Origin: Lasiodiplodia sp. COLG20
Lineage: Eukaryota; Ascomycota; Dothideomycetes; Botryosphaeriales; Botryosphaeriaceae
Direction: 5' to 3'
DNA length: 64,000 nt
NCBI GenBank assembly: GCA_009801085.1
Contig: VNWV01000050.1
Location: 1 to 64,000 of the forward strand
The notes beneath the pieces are model-generated. The model saw nothing but the letters and a program-made list of their open reading frames with translations. It was not told the origin of the DNA and ran no database searches. This document shows, in pieces, positions 32,859 to 42,636 of the stretch (positions within the stretch are counted from its first letter, which is position 1; each line of letters begins with the position of its first letter). Both the position numbers and the translations under genes were made by a program.

Positions 32859-33878
32859 TTACACCAGCCAAGCATCTACAACGTCCCTCAGACCATCTGC
32901 CATCCACTCCTCATCAATCGAAGTCTTCAAATCAAACCCATGCTCGCCCTCACCCACATGCAACCGAAACCTCAGCTCCGGATCGCACTCCCTCACCATC
33001 TCCTCCAACTTCCTACTCCCCTCCACCGGCACAACCGAATCCCCCCTCCCATGCCAAACAAACACGCCACCGCGCGGAAACCTCGCCCCATCCTCCAACC
33101 TCTCCAGCACCGCCCACTCCCTCCTCTCCCGCGGAAACGACTCGCGGAACCACCCATGCTGCAGATACGCAAACATCAACAACACCCGCTCGCCCTCCGC
33201 ATCCGCCGACACAACGACCTCCCTCCCCTTCTCCCGCTCCTCCCGGACCCGCGCCACATGCCCCTCCACGACACTCGCCGGCTGCTGCTCCAACCCAAAA
33301 GTCCTCTTCTCATACGCCTCTACAAAATGCCCACTCCTCACATCAACCAGCGGATACGCCGCCGTCACCGCGCGCACCCCCTCCGCATACCTCAACCCCA
33401 CCATCAAACTCAGCCACCCCCCCGCGCTATCCCCCGCCGTCATCACGCGCCCCGTATCGACCCTAACCGCGCCGCCTGTCGCGCGCTCGACGTAGCCGGG
33501 CAGGTCAGCGTGTACCCAGCGCCACAGGTCGTCGACGTCGGCGAGAATGTCTGCGACGCTGGCTTCGGGCAGCAGCCGGTAGTTCGGCGAGACGATGATG
33601 GCGGAATGGCGCTGCGCGAGCTGCAGGTGCCAGGGGGCGAAGAAGTCCGGGAAGAGGCTGGAGCCGGCGACGAGGCCGCCGCCGTGGAAGCGGAGGAGGA
33701 TGGGGCGGGGGGAGGGGGGCGGCGGCGTGGATGGTGGTGGTGGTGTTGGGGTGGTCGTCAGGTGTTTTGGGATGAGGATGTCGACGGTGATGGGGTTGGT
33801 GGAGACGGTTTTGTAGGGGGTGGTGTGGATGGTGAAGTCCACGAAGCGAGAGAGGTCTTTGGGGTTGAAGTTCTCCAT
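32859..33878 (-). CDS. alpha/beta hydrolase, HSL-type esterase/lipase
   Basis: Single exon of 339 aa. ATG 33878 is chosen because the open frame upstream lacks another ATG. A Pro/Thr-rich insertion (TTTPTPPPPSTPPPP) precedes the oxyanion-hole motif FHGGG. The nucleophile elbow is GDSAGG, the acid is the Asp of WHGRGDSVVP, and the catalytic His lies in GEHGFD, so the triad is complete. No signal peptide, so probably a cytosolic esterase of small acyl esters or lactones. It ends 150 bp from the regulator's stop (tail to tail). The gene is strongly GC-rich, with a long antisense open frame caused by codon bias. Confidence 0.9.
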   Translation of the reverse strand: MENFNPKDLSRFVDFTIHTTPYKTVSTNPITVDILIPKHLTTTPTPPPPSTPPPPSPRPILLRFHGGGLVAGSSLFPDFFAPWHLQLAQRHSAIIVSPNYRLLPEASVADILADVDDLWRWVHADLPGYVERATGGAVRVDTGRVMTAGDSAGGWLSLMVGLRYAEGVRAVTAAYPLVDVRSGHFVEAYEKRTFGLEQQPASVVEGHVARVREEREKGREVVVSADAEGERVLLMFAYLQHGWFRESFPRERREWAVLERLEDGARFPRGGVFVWHGRGDSVVPVEGSRKLEEMVRECDPELRFRLHVGEGEHGFDLKTSIDEEWMADGLRDVVDAWLV

Positions 33879-35369
33879 TGTGGCGGATTGGTGTTGTGCG
33901 TGGTTTTTGGTGGAGGGTGTGTGATGATTGAGGTCAGTGGTGCACAGTGATTTCGTGAATGCAAACAACAACTTATATTCGCACGGCGACTACTCATTTC
34001 TTAATCCGAGGCTGATTCTGAAAGTTTGCGATATCAAGGCAACAGCACTTGATCAGAGCATATACAGTAGAACTGGCTCGGAGAGTGTATGACTAATAGG
34101 TGTAGTAGAACATTTCCACGGAACCCGCGGGTCCCGGGTTATAGTTGATCGCGAAGCGGGACATGATTCGCGGCGCCGCGGTGCCGATCAATGTGCCTGA
34201 TCAGTCGGTCTTCACACTGTCCTGGCTGATAAGTCGCCGCCTCGTGATCTGATTGGCCGGCATGTCCGCTCGAGTTCCAGGCACCAGCATGTTGATCATA
34301 GTCAATATTCTGTGAAGAAGTGTAATAGTTCATAGAGTTCTCACCGTCCGTCTCAGCCTTGGCTCTCCGCAAGAAGCACTCCAAAAATTCTATGGGACAA
34401 TGTCACCGTGAGTAATCTTCCATGGCATTGCTACTATTACGCTTTGGTGTTGGAACCCAAAGGAGAAGTGGTAAGCGCAGACATTTACATCATCAGCTGT
34501 CATAGTCAACAAAGACTCACCCAGGCACCTTCAACCACATATCTTCTCTTGGAGATTGTCATACGCCCCCGGGTATCGGTGCGACGCATCGCATTGCTTG
34601 TGTTCGGAGGTACCAATGTCACCAAGTTTAATGCTTGTTTGTTTGCGTGTAAACTTTTAAAGTAGCCATTCTCTATACTAAACAAATGCGGAGAACTTAA
34701 CGTGTCATAACACAACAGGTCTTAGACGATGGCAAGTTATGTCCAGCACTGGGATCATATGTTCCGCAACTGCCACATGTACACTTACGTGCATGTTGAA
34801 GTCTGCGACACAGTGCGTTGGGAGAAACCTGTTGCAAATGGAAAAGAACGGATGAAGTACAAATTATTTTCTTAGTTTGATAGCCGCGATGAGCTAAGAG
34901 CAAAGCACCGAAGACGTCATAATGCTCGGGTAAATTATCCACGTATGAATCGGGTGAAACATAGCTCCAGGCAGCAGCTTTTGACACACTCAAGATTTAC
35001 CCCTGGGACGTCGATCCCAGCACGCTCTTGGACCGGAGCAGCAAAACCTTATCTGATCCCAAGAATCAATGCCTCAAGCCTTCATGACTGAAACCTCTCA
35101 CTCGTTTATTGTCCTTCCAGTTGTGGCTTAGTAGAATTGCTGAATGCCGTTCTAAATTTACGCATCGAACTCCGAACGCCGAACGCCGTCACTGTGTAAG
35201 CAATCCATGCAGCAGTAACCCTCGTATTTTAAAGCTGCCACTGTCAGTGCAGATGACGCGTACGGCAGGGTGTTTATGTTTCCAGTGCAGATCCCCGCAA
35301 AGCTGTCTGTTCCTTTGACCGCCAACCTTTTCCACCGCATCCTTAATCCAACGAACGCCGCCCAACACC
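33879..35369. other. intergenic, hydrolase to DHA2 exporter
   Basis: About 1.5 kb between divergently transcribed genes. It includes a palindromic GC patch ACCCGCGGGT overlapping CCCGGG near 34126-34138. A minus-strand frame of 81 codons ends there (34139-34384; includes TDGENSMNYYTSSQNIDYD) and could be the last exon of a lost gene, but nothing upstream supports it. No RNA gene or repeat recognised. Confidence 0.45.
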
Positions 35370-37120
35370 ATGGCCGTGACATCTACCAGCACAAGCTCTG
35401 ATGGCTTCCACTCAGGAATTGCCATTGAGCTCCCACAAGTAACCAAGACCGCCTCAACACAGAACCACGCAACACCAACCCGGAGCGCCGGCACGTCATC
35501 AGGTCCACCCCTCCCACTCCACCCATCGTCCAACACCGCGCACGACACCAGCACCGCGCCCACCCCGAGCCTCCTCCTCGAACCCTCCCGCACCAATGAC
35601 GCAACCAGCGAAACCGCCAGCATCGCCGCCCAGCCCTACCCCGACGTCGGCACCATCAAGTCCCTCCGCGGCGCCCTCATCCTCGCCATCACCTGCGGCT
35701 CGCAGCTCATGGACGACATGTTCATCACCTCCGGCAACATGGCGCTCCCCTCCGTGCAAACCGCCTTCACCGTCCCCACCGCCAGCCTGCAATGGCTCGT
35801 CTCGGCCTACGTCCTCACCTTCGGTGGATTCTTACTCCTAAGCGGCGTCCTCGCGGACCGGCACGGGCGCAAGCGCGTCTTCTGCGCGGGCATGGCGAAC
35901 CTGACGGTGTGGACGCTGGCGAACGGCTTCGCGGGGTCGTTCGTGCAGCTGGCCGTGTTCCGCGCGCTGCAGGGCGTCGGCGCCGCGATGACCATTCCGA
36001 GCGCGATTGGGATTATTAGTAATTATTTTGTGGCGCAGGAGAGGTTGTTGGCGTTGACGGTGTTCTCGGCGATGGGGTCGCTCGGGTTTTGTTTGGGACT
36101 GGTGTTGGGGGGTGTGTTGACGTCGTCGCTGGGGTGGCGGTATGTGTTTTACCTGCCCGCGTCGATTACGGGGACGCTCTGTGTGCTGGGCGTCATGGTG
36201 CTGCCGGCGGATAAGAGGGAGGGGGAGGGCTCGACGCGGCCGAAGCTGGATTTCGTGGGCGCGGTGCTCTCGACGGCGGCGCTGATCTTGCTGAGCTTTG
36301 TGCTGTCGAGTGCGGGGTTGCTTGGGTGGGGCAAGGCGTTTATGATCGTGCTGCTCGTTTTGAGCGTTGCGATGATCTGCGGCTTCGCGTGGCTGGAGAG
36401 TAAGGTGGAGAATCCGATCATGCCGCTCTCGTTGTGGAAGTTGCGCAACTTCGCGCCCACCTGGATCAGTGCTTTTTGTAAGGCTTTGTTGCTGAGCGCG
36501 GACCTTTTCTGACAGAGGCTAACTGTGTCGCAGTGATGTTTGGTGGCTATCAGTCAACTCTCTATTACATGACCCTTCTGGCTCAGGACGTCAACCACCT
36601 GAGTGCGGGCGAGACGTCTGTGCGCTTGCTTCCCATGGGGGTCATATCCTTTCTCGTGTGCTTACTGATGTGGTGGATGCTCGAGGTTTACGATTCCAAG
36701 TATCTGCTTCTCGGTGGCATGGTAATCTGCACCATCGCTCCCATACCCTCTGCAATCATGCAGACTGGCCATACAAATTTTTGGGAACACGTATTTTCGT
36801 CGGCTGTTATGACAAGTGTGGGATTTACCATTCTCTTTTGCACCATCACGGTCGCGCTGCTCGCCTCGGTCCCGGCAAACATTAAGAGTTTGTGTGGTGG
36901 AATGATTCAAAGCGCTTTCCAGATAGGTGGTGGCGTTGGATTGGCTATTACGAGTGCGATTGTGCAGTCGACCGAGACGAAGAAGGGTCACAGCCTGCTG
37001 GAACAATACCGCACTGGCATGTGGTGTTGCGTTGCTCTTTCCGGCGTTGGTCTGGTCGTGACGCTGTTTGGTGTTCGGACTGCTCGGCCGAGTGGCCTAC
37101 ACATAGCCCAGACTCATTAG
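35370..37120 (+). CDS. MFS transporter, DHA2-type drug/metabolite exporter
   Basis: Exons 35370-36477 and 36534-37120 (56-nt intron, phase 1, branch CTAAC) give 564 aa. A Ser/Thr-rich cytosolic tail of about 95 residues precedes the first membrane helix. Family motifs: LPSVQTAF, the loop 2-3 motif GVLADRHGRKRVF, and FRALQGVGAAMTIPSA in the following helices; many hydrophobic helices fit the 14-span DHA2 proton antiporters (ATR1-like). Likely plasma-membrane export of a toxic or specialised small molecule. The gene has high GC at third positions up to about 36000. Neighbours are a HET gene and the aldoxime/nitrilase pair; a joint role is only a guess. Confidence 0.9.
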
Positions 37121-37556
37121 CTATGTCGCTGGTTTTCCAAGACGCTATGTGGAGAAGCAAAGTACTCTGAACGAGATATACTGATCCTCTGCGCTATAGA
37201 TAGAATAAATGATCGTGGCATGAGTTCTGTAAAGGCCAAGGGTCGTTCTTTGTATCACATGTCCTGATTGGTGGCTGAAAGCGCCAATCATGGCTTAGAT
37301 AATCCTTCGGACTGCACTGAAAGCCCCGCTTCCTTCGACTGTTTGCCACGTCAGCCTTGAAAATTATCGCCTTGTGAGACAAATTACTGTCTTCGGCCTG
37401 GTACAGAGACTTGCACACAGCGCACACCACGCACGGGAAACGGAACGAAATTCGTGTCAGTTCAACGGTTTGTCAAAGCTTTTCAACCATGAGTCAGCCA
37501 CACCATTCATCGAGCGGGTATACAGCGAGCTAATTACTCACCGAACGCTCAGCCAG
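37121..37556. other. intergenic, exporter to HET gene
   Basis: 436 bp. The reading frame of the following HET gene is open back to 37374 but lacks an ATG before 37557. No other feature seen. Confidence 0.45.
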
Positions 37557-39749
37557 ATGGCAAACGCGTGCCCCTCCTCGCGAACTGCTTCTGAGCCCAA
37601 CAGGCTCCAGCCGGACGAACGAAAAAACGAGAGCCCTTCCGAGCTAAGGCATCCAGGGCTTTGCATCTGCTGCCAAACTCTTGTGTTTAACGAACGAGAC
37701 CATTTTGATACGTTTGAGGATCACGGGTACCGTCTCGTGAAGGACGACGATGGGGGCCTCCAGCTCGAGATCAACAAAGATCGGTTCTGGGACCTCTCAC
37801 TCTCACCCTACTGGAGCCTTGGCCAAGGACAGAGTCGTCTTCGTACTCAGCTTATTAGGAAAGACATCGTACCAAGCCTCCCATCTTTTACAGCAACAGC
37901 GGAAGCAGGCTGCCCCTTGTGCAGATGCCTATTACTCAGTAGGCTAAAAGACAGATGTACCACACCAGAAATTATGGAACATTGCGAAACAACATCTCGA
38001 GAAAATACCGTTACGATAGAATTCTTCTACACATGGGCGAAGTCCTCCTCATGTGGGATCCGAAAGTTAGTTGCCGCCGCTACCATAGACGGGCTCGGAA
38101 GTCGTTTTGCCGAATACTTCCTGGTAGAAGCGGACTTAAATGATCCATGTGCCGAGGCGCTGGGTATTCCGACCAACACATATCTCCCTAGCTGGAGCTT
38201 TGACGAAAAGATGGCCATCATGCGACACTGGATTCACGATTGCGAAAAGTCATGTCACCCTGAAAGCCTTGATAGGACACTACCAACTCGACTGCTTGAT
38301 TTGAGTTCCTCTCGAAGTCCGAATCAGGATATCCGGCTGATACACTCCAAGGATATTCCGCACTCCGGTGGGTGCAAGTATGCCGCCTTGAGCCATTGCT
38401 GGGGTTCTCCAGATCGGCCGCCTCTAAAGACCAAGACCAACTCCCTTGACAAGATGCTCTACAACATACCCTTTGGGTCGCTACCAGCGAATTACCGAGA
38501 TGCAGTACGAGTCTCTAGAGGGCTCGGAATAGATTACCTTTGGATCGATTCACTCTGCATCGTGCAGGGCAGTGTGGAAGACTGGGAAATAGAATCGTTG
38601 CGAATGGTCGACGTGTACAGGCAAGCAGAAGTCACCCTTATCGTAGCAACTGGAAATTGTTGTCACGATGGATTTCTCGACCCTAAAGTCCATGAAAGGG
38701 TTCAAATACCTTACGTCTCGTCACTGACCGACTCTCGCATGAAAGGCATATATTACCTGCGGGAGAATTATGATACAAGTACAGACATCCGGAATTCTCC
38801 GTGGAACCAGCGGGGATGGACACTTCAAGAGAATGCCTTTTCAACTAGGAGATTGTACTTTACGCAGAATGCGATCTCCTTCTCATGCGACACCCATCTT
38901 CTTGTGATGGATGGGACGAGAGTCAACGCTACTTGGATGCAAACCGTCGACTCGGTGTCGTGGTATGTCGACCGAAAGTGGGATTACCATCGAGAATGGT
39001 CAAATATGACGGAGCAGTACACTCGTCGCGGTTTGACGTACCACCAGGACCGGCTCCCGGCAATATCAGCATGGGCACAGTTTCTCGGTAAAAGGTTGAA
39101 TGATAGGTATCTTGCTGGCCTCTGGGAAAGCGACCTTTCACGCCGTCTTCTATGGAGCTGCGAAGCAATTCCCTCGACACAGACCTTGACAGAACGCATA
39201 AAGTTTGCCCTGAAGGAGAATTTTGTTGCCCCTTCTTGGAGCTGGGCATCACAGACACGAGGCATACACTATAGGTGGCGTCTGACAGACGAAGCGAAAC
39301 ATTATGAGATTCTCAACATCGAGGTATCACCAATCGGCTTGAACCCGTTCGGAACATTGAAGGGCGGTCATATGGTAATTTCTGGGGACATACGCCCCTT
39401 ACCAGTATGTCCTATTCTCAGGTCGACAGACTGCTTTCAATCCACTATAGATGGCGGTTACCAAACCGACTACTATATGGACTGGTGGGACAAGAGGATG
39501 GATGTTACATATGGGCAGGAGATTGACCGGGAAATAGTCAAAGACGTGAAAATGCTTCCTCTTGCCCGATGTTTTTATCCCAACGATGCAACTCGTGGCG
39601 GAACGTGTGGACTACTTTTACTTGCTGCAGGATCCGATGAGGAGTATTGGCGCGTGGGGATGCTTTGTATTCATCATGCCCGTCTTAAGAGCGGGTGGTG
39701 GCGTGAATTTCATGTCAGTTCTAAGAGGCGCACTATCAAGATTGTGTAG
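37557..39749 (+). CDS. HET-domain (heterokaryon incompatibility) protein
   Basis: Uninterrupted single exon, 730 aa from ATG 37557. The N-terminal part has a Cys pair (CICC near 40) and GCPLCRCLLL, as is usual upstream of HET domains. The HET domain starts near residue 275 with YAALSHCWGS, then GIDYLWIDSLCIVQ near 325 and PWNQRGWTLQENAFSTRR near 414. The late motif APSWSWAS lies near 558. Length and motif order are typical, and all are in one frame, so the gene appears functional. It lies tail to tail with the aldoxime-dehydratase-like gene, with only 58 bp between stops. Role: fungal allorecognition or programmed cell death, inferred from the family. Confidence 0.92.
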   Translation: MANACPSSRTASEPNRLQPDERKNESPSELRHPGLCICCQTLVFNERDHFDTFEDHGYRLVKDDDGGLQLEINKDRFWDLSLSPYWSLGQGQSRLRTQLIRKDIVPSLPSFTATAEAGCPLCRCLLLSRLKDRCTTPEIMEHCETTSRENTVTIEFFYTWAKSSSCGIRKLVAAATIDGLGSRFAEYFLVEADLNDPCAEALGIPTNTYLPSWSFDEKMAIMRHWIHDCEKSCHPESLDRTLPTRLLDLSSSRSPNQDIRLIHSKDIPHSGGCKYAALSHCWGSPDRPPLKTKTNSLDKMLYNIPFGSLPANYRDAVRVSRGLGIDYLWIDSLCIVQGSVEDWEIESLRMVDVYRQAEVTLIVATGNCCHDGFLDPKVHERVQIPYVSSLTDSRMKGIYYLRENYDTSTDIRNSPWNQRGWTLQENAFSTRRLYFTQNAISFSCDTHLLVMDGTRVNATWMQTVDSVSWYVDRKWDYHREWSNMTEQYTRRGLTYHQDRLPAISAWAQFLGKRLNDRYLAGLWESDLSRRLLWSCEAIPSTQTLTERIKFALKENFVAPSWSWASQTRGIHYRWRLTDEAKHYEILNIEVSPIGLNPFGTLKGGHMVISGDIRPLPVCPILRSTDCFQSTIDGGYQTDYYMDWWDKRMDVTYGQEIDREIVKDVKMLPLARCFYPNDATRGGTCGLLLLAAGSDEEYWRVGMLCIHHARLKSGWWREFHVSSKRRTIKIV

Positions 39750-39807
39750 ATTGACTGAAAAATAGCAAATGCCCGAATTTGGGAGAACAACAAATATGAC
39801 GTGAATT

Positions 39808-40935
39808 CTATGCTGAAGTACCAAATACATACTGAGATGCCCGCGTAACCAAGCTCCAAGGCCACCATGACGACTGACTCTGTTGACCCTGGAACGCCGG
39901 AGCATAATCATACGCCATGAACCCCGTCCCATCACAACAGCCCACATACTCAGCCTCCACATCCCTTGCCTTAACCACACTCAACTCCACCCACAACAAC
40001 AAATCATGCACCTGCATCGCCCCACCAGGCCCATACGACTTCATAAAGTTCTTCCTCAGATCCACATGCGTCTTCACCGACTTCCCAATCCGCTCCATGT
40101 ACGACAGATCCGCAAAATACAAAATCTGCACCTTCCGATTGAACCCAAACGCCGGCGCCCACTCGCCCCCCGCCTCCTCATCCACGCCCTCCCCATCCAC
40201 CACCCCACTCTCCGGCGCATGGCACAGCCTGGCCGACACCATCCCCGCCTCCGGGCCCGACCCGACAACATGCGACACCCACTTCCTCGTCAACCCATCA
40301 AAGTTCTCGCGCCAGTGCTCGCGCTCCGCCGGGCCCATGGCGCTGTAATCCTGCCCCTCGACGACGAGGCACAAGTTGTCAGGAAAGTCCTTCATCAGGA
40401 CCCGTCCCCTCCTGACCGCGCCAGCCGGCCTGGGAGGCGGAACGCTCTTCATCGTCGAGGCTAGCCGCTCCTGCGGCGTCGCGTCGGCCAGGCGGTCGCG
40501 GTACGCGCCCCAGTAGCCCGTCTTCTCCGTCAGCGGGGCCAGCTGCCCGACGTGCGCGAGGCCGTTGGCGACGGGCTTGTTGGTTTCGAACATGGAGCGG
40601 CGGTGGGACAGCTGCAGCGTCTCGCGCCAGAAGCCGGCGGAGTCGGAGGGGAGGGCGGCCCAGAAGCTGGAGACGGGGGCGCTCTGCCACCAGCGTTGGA
40701 AGTCGGCGGGGGTGCGCCAGTAGGTCATCCAGACGCGTGAGGTGCCGGGGGAGGGGGCGGGCGCATGTTGTTCGAGGGTTTCGATGTGGGCGACTGAGGA
40801 GGAGGGCGCCTTGAGGAGGTTGGTGAAGGTGGTGATTAATTCCGCCTTTGTGGGGCTGGGGGCGGCCGCGTGGTACTGGCAGCCGAAGAGCGATAGGACG
40901 AACGGATGTCCTTCTGAGATCTGGGCGCGGAGCAT
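39808..40935 (-). CDS. aldoxime dehydratase-like haem protein (Oxd family), active site altered
   Basis: Single exon of 375 aa; ATG 40935 has a good context (CCCACCATG). It belongs to the phenylacetaldoxime dehydratase family (PF13816), which dehydrates aldoximes to nitriles on ferrous haem. Signs of membership: LFGCQYH near the start, VWMTYWRTPADFQRWW, VEGQDYS, EAGMVSARL with its conserved Ser, HDLLLW and EYVG...GTGFM near the end. As I recall the family, the haem-ligand His sits in an LWHE motif and a catalytic His in a following CH motif. Here these read LWVEL and GCCD, so both seem replaced, and the usual Arg before SGQD also seems changed. It may be non-catalytic or act differently. A nitrilase, the next enzyme of the pathway, is encoded head-to-head. 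Confidence 0.82.
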   Translation of the reverse strand: MLRAQISEGHPFVLSLFGCQYHAAAPSPTKAELITTFTNLLKAPSSSVAHIETLEQHAPAPSPGTSRVWMTYWRTPADFQRWWQSAPVSSFWAALPSDSAGFWRETLQLSHRRSMFETNKPVANGLAHVGQLAPLTEKTGYWGAYRDRLADATPQERLASTMKSVPPPRPAGAVRRGRVLMKDFPDNLCLVVEGQDYSAMGPAEREHWRENFDGLTRKWVSHVVGSGPEAGMVSARLCHAPESGVVDGEGVDEEAGGEWAPAFGFNRKVQILYFADLSYMERIGKSVKTHVDLRKNFMKSYGPGGAMQVHDLLLWVELSVVKARDVEAEYVGCCDGTGFMAYDYAPAFQGQQSQSSWWPWSLVTRASQYVFGTSA

Positions 40936-41395
40936 GGTGGGTATGGTCTGACTTCTGAGAAGTTTTTGGTGCGGTGAAAGATAAGGATGGATGTTGTGAT
41001 GGGGTGGGCGTCGATGATCTTACATATAAGCGCGAGGTCACAGAAAAACCGGACAAGGTTCCGGTGTCTCCCCCTTGCGAGATATGCATGCGGACTTTCT
41101 CCGCGGTGGTTTTCTTCGTGATAGGAAAACAACGGGTCGTAGTGGATTGGAGCGGAGCACTTCCCTGCTGTACGGGGCTTGGCGCTTGCTCGTGACTCGC
41201 TCTCCGCATCTCACTTCCCCTCATTATCCACAACACCGGGTCGAAAAGACGTAAGAGGTCATGCACGACCCTGGCATTGACGTCTCCGAGCAATCGGAGT
41301 GGCCGGATCGAGTGCGGGACCGATACGCGCAGATACGACGGAGCGGAGCCCTATAAAGCTGCATTGAGACACTGCTTGATCAATCCCCACAAATC
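40936..41395. promoter_or_regulatory. shared promoter of aldoxime-dehydratase-like gene and nitrilase
   Basis: 460 bp between two divergent start codons. A perfect inverted repeat CTCCGA-GCAA-TCGGAG (41284-41299) contains CCG-N6-CGG, an everted pair of Zn2Cys6 half-sites. A TATAAA box lies at 41352-41357, about 40 bp before the nitrilase ATG. A TATA-like ACATATAAG near 41025 could serve the opposite gene. The arrangement suggests joint induction. Confidence 0.5.
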
Positions 41396-42636
41396 ATGTC
41401 TACCAGTGATTCAACGCCCAGCATCATTTCTCTCCCCGACTCCTCTTCCACCACTGCCCCCAAGATGACCAGCAAGACCGTCAAAGTCGCCGCCGTCCAG
41501 GCCGAACCTGCGTGGAACGACCTGGAGGGCGGAGTTCAGAAGACCATCGCCTACATCCAGCAAGCCGCCTCCAACGGCGCCAACGTCCTGGGCTTCCCCG
41601 AGGTCTTCATCCCAGGATACCCATGGTGAGTATCACTGCCCACCCGTCCATTGACGAACCGATCTCTAAGTATACATCTCAGGAGCATCTGGGCCAACTC
41701 GGTCGTCGACAACGTGCAGTTCATGGACGAGTACTTCCAGAACTCGCTGGCCCGCGAGTCCGAGGAGATGGACCGCATCCGCGCCGCCGTGCGCGAGGCC
41801 GGCATCTTCGTCGTGCTCGGCTACAGCGAGCGGCACCGGGGTAGCCTGTACATCTCGCAGGTAAATACGGCGTTCCTCCCCACCCCGGCCCCCCTCCTCC
41901 CCACCACGTGCACTTTTCGGATCCACCTCCTCAATCCAGCCTAGCCAGCTAACGCACCCTCCCCCTGCCGCAGTCCTTCATCGATCCCACCGGCACCATC
42001 ATCCACCACCGCCGCAAAATCAAGCCCACCCACGTCGAGCGCGCCTACTACGGCGACGGCCAAGCCGAGTCGCTGACCTCCGTCGTGCCCACGCCCTTCG
42101 GCCGCGTCGGCGGGCTCAACTGCTGGGAGCACTCGCAGCCGCTGCTGCGCTACTACGAGTACGCGCAGGACGTCGACATCCACGTCGCGTCGTGGCCGTT
42201 GATCTGGGGCATCCCGCCCGCTCAAAACGCTTCCGCGCCGACGAGGGAAAAGTGGCCGTGGCACATCACGCCCGAGGCGTCGCAGCGCCTCTCGCAGGTC
42301 ATGGCCATCGAGGGCGCGTGCTTCGTGCTCATCGCGTCGCAGATCCTGACCGAGCCGAATCGCGAGAGGACGAAGCTGAAGGAGTTTGCGTACGCGCAGA
42401 CGCCCGGTGGTGGGTTTAGCATGATTTACGGGCCGGATGGCTCGGAGCTGGTGAAGCCGTTGGGCGCGGGGGAGGAGGGCATTTTGTATGCGGATGTTGA
42501 TTTGAAGGATAAGGACCTCGCTAAGCACAATCTTGACGTCGTGGGCCACTATTCGCGCCCGGACTTGCTGAGCTTGAGGGTGACGACGGAGGCGGGGACG
42601 CAGGTGCACTTCCGGGAGAAGCCGGCGCAGAAGTGA
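41396..42636 (+). CDS. nitrilase (carbon-nitrogen hydrolase)
   Basis: Exons 41396-41625, 41683-41860 and 41974-42636, phases 2 and 0, about 356 aa. A second in-frame ATG at 41465 would remove a Ser/Thr-rich leader of 23 residues and may be the true start. The full Glu-Lys-Cys triad is present: E69 in [13 protein letters not shown]151 in [12 protein letters not shown] and C186 in GGLNCWEH. The CWEH form is that of true nitrilases, which hydrolyse nitriles to carboxylic acids and ammonia, as opposed to amidases. Likely cytosolic. The head-to-head aldoxime-dehydratase-like gene points to nitriles made from aldoximes, such as those from aromatic amino acids, as substrates; that is inference. Confidence 0.95.

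Noticed and set aside
32778..33950. 390-codon antisense frame over the HSL esterase
   Set aside because: Shadow of GC-biased codon use; low-complexity Pro/Arg then Gly/Glu text without motifs.
34139..34384. 81-codon minus-strand gene
   Set aside because: The text is protein-like but no ATG-bearing upstream exon or splice acceptor with support was found; kept only as a note in the intergenic entry.
40379..41293. 304-codon minus-strand frame overlapping the aldoxime-dehydratase-like gene
   Set aside because: It shares the strand but not the frame, and its text is Arg/Pro-rich with no family features.
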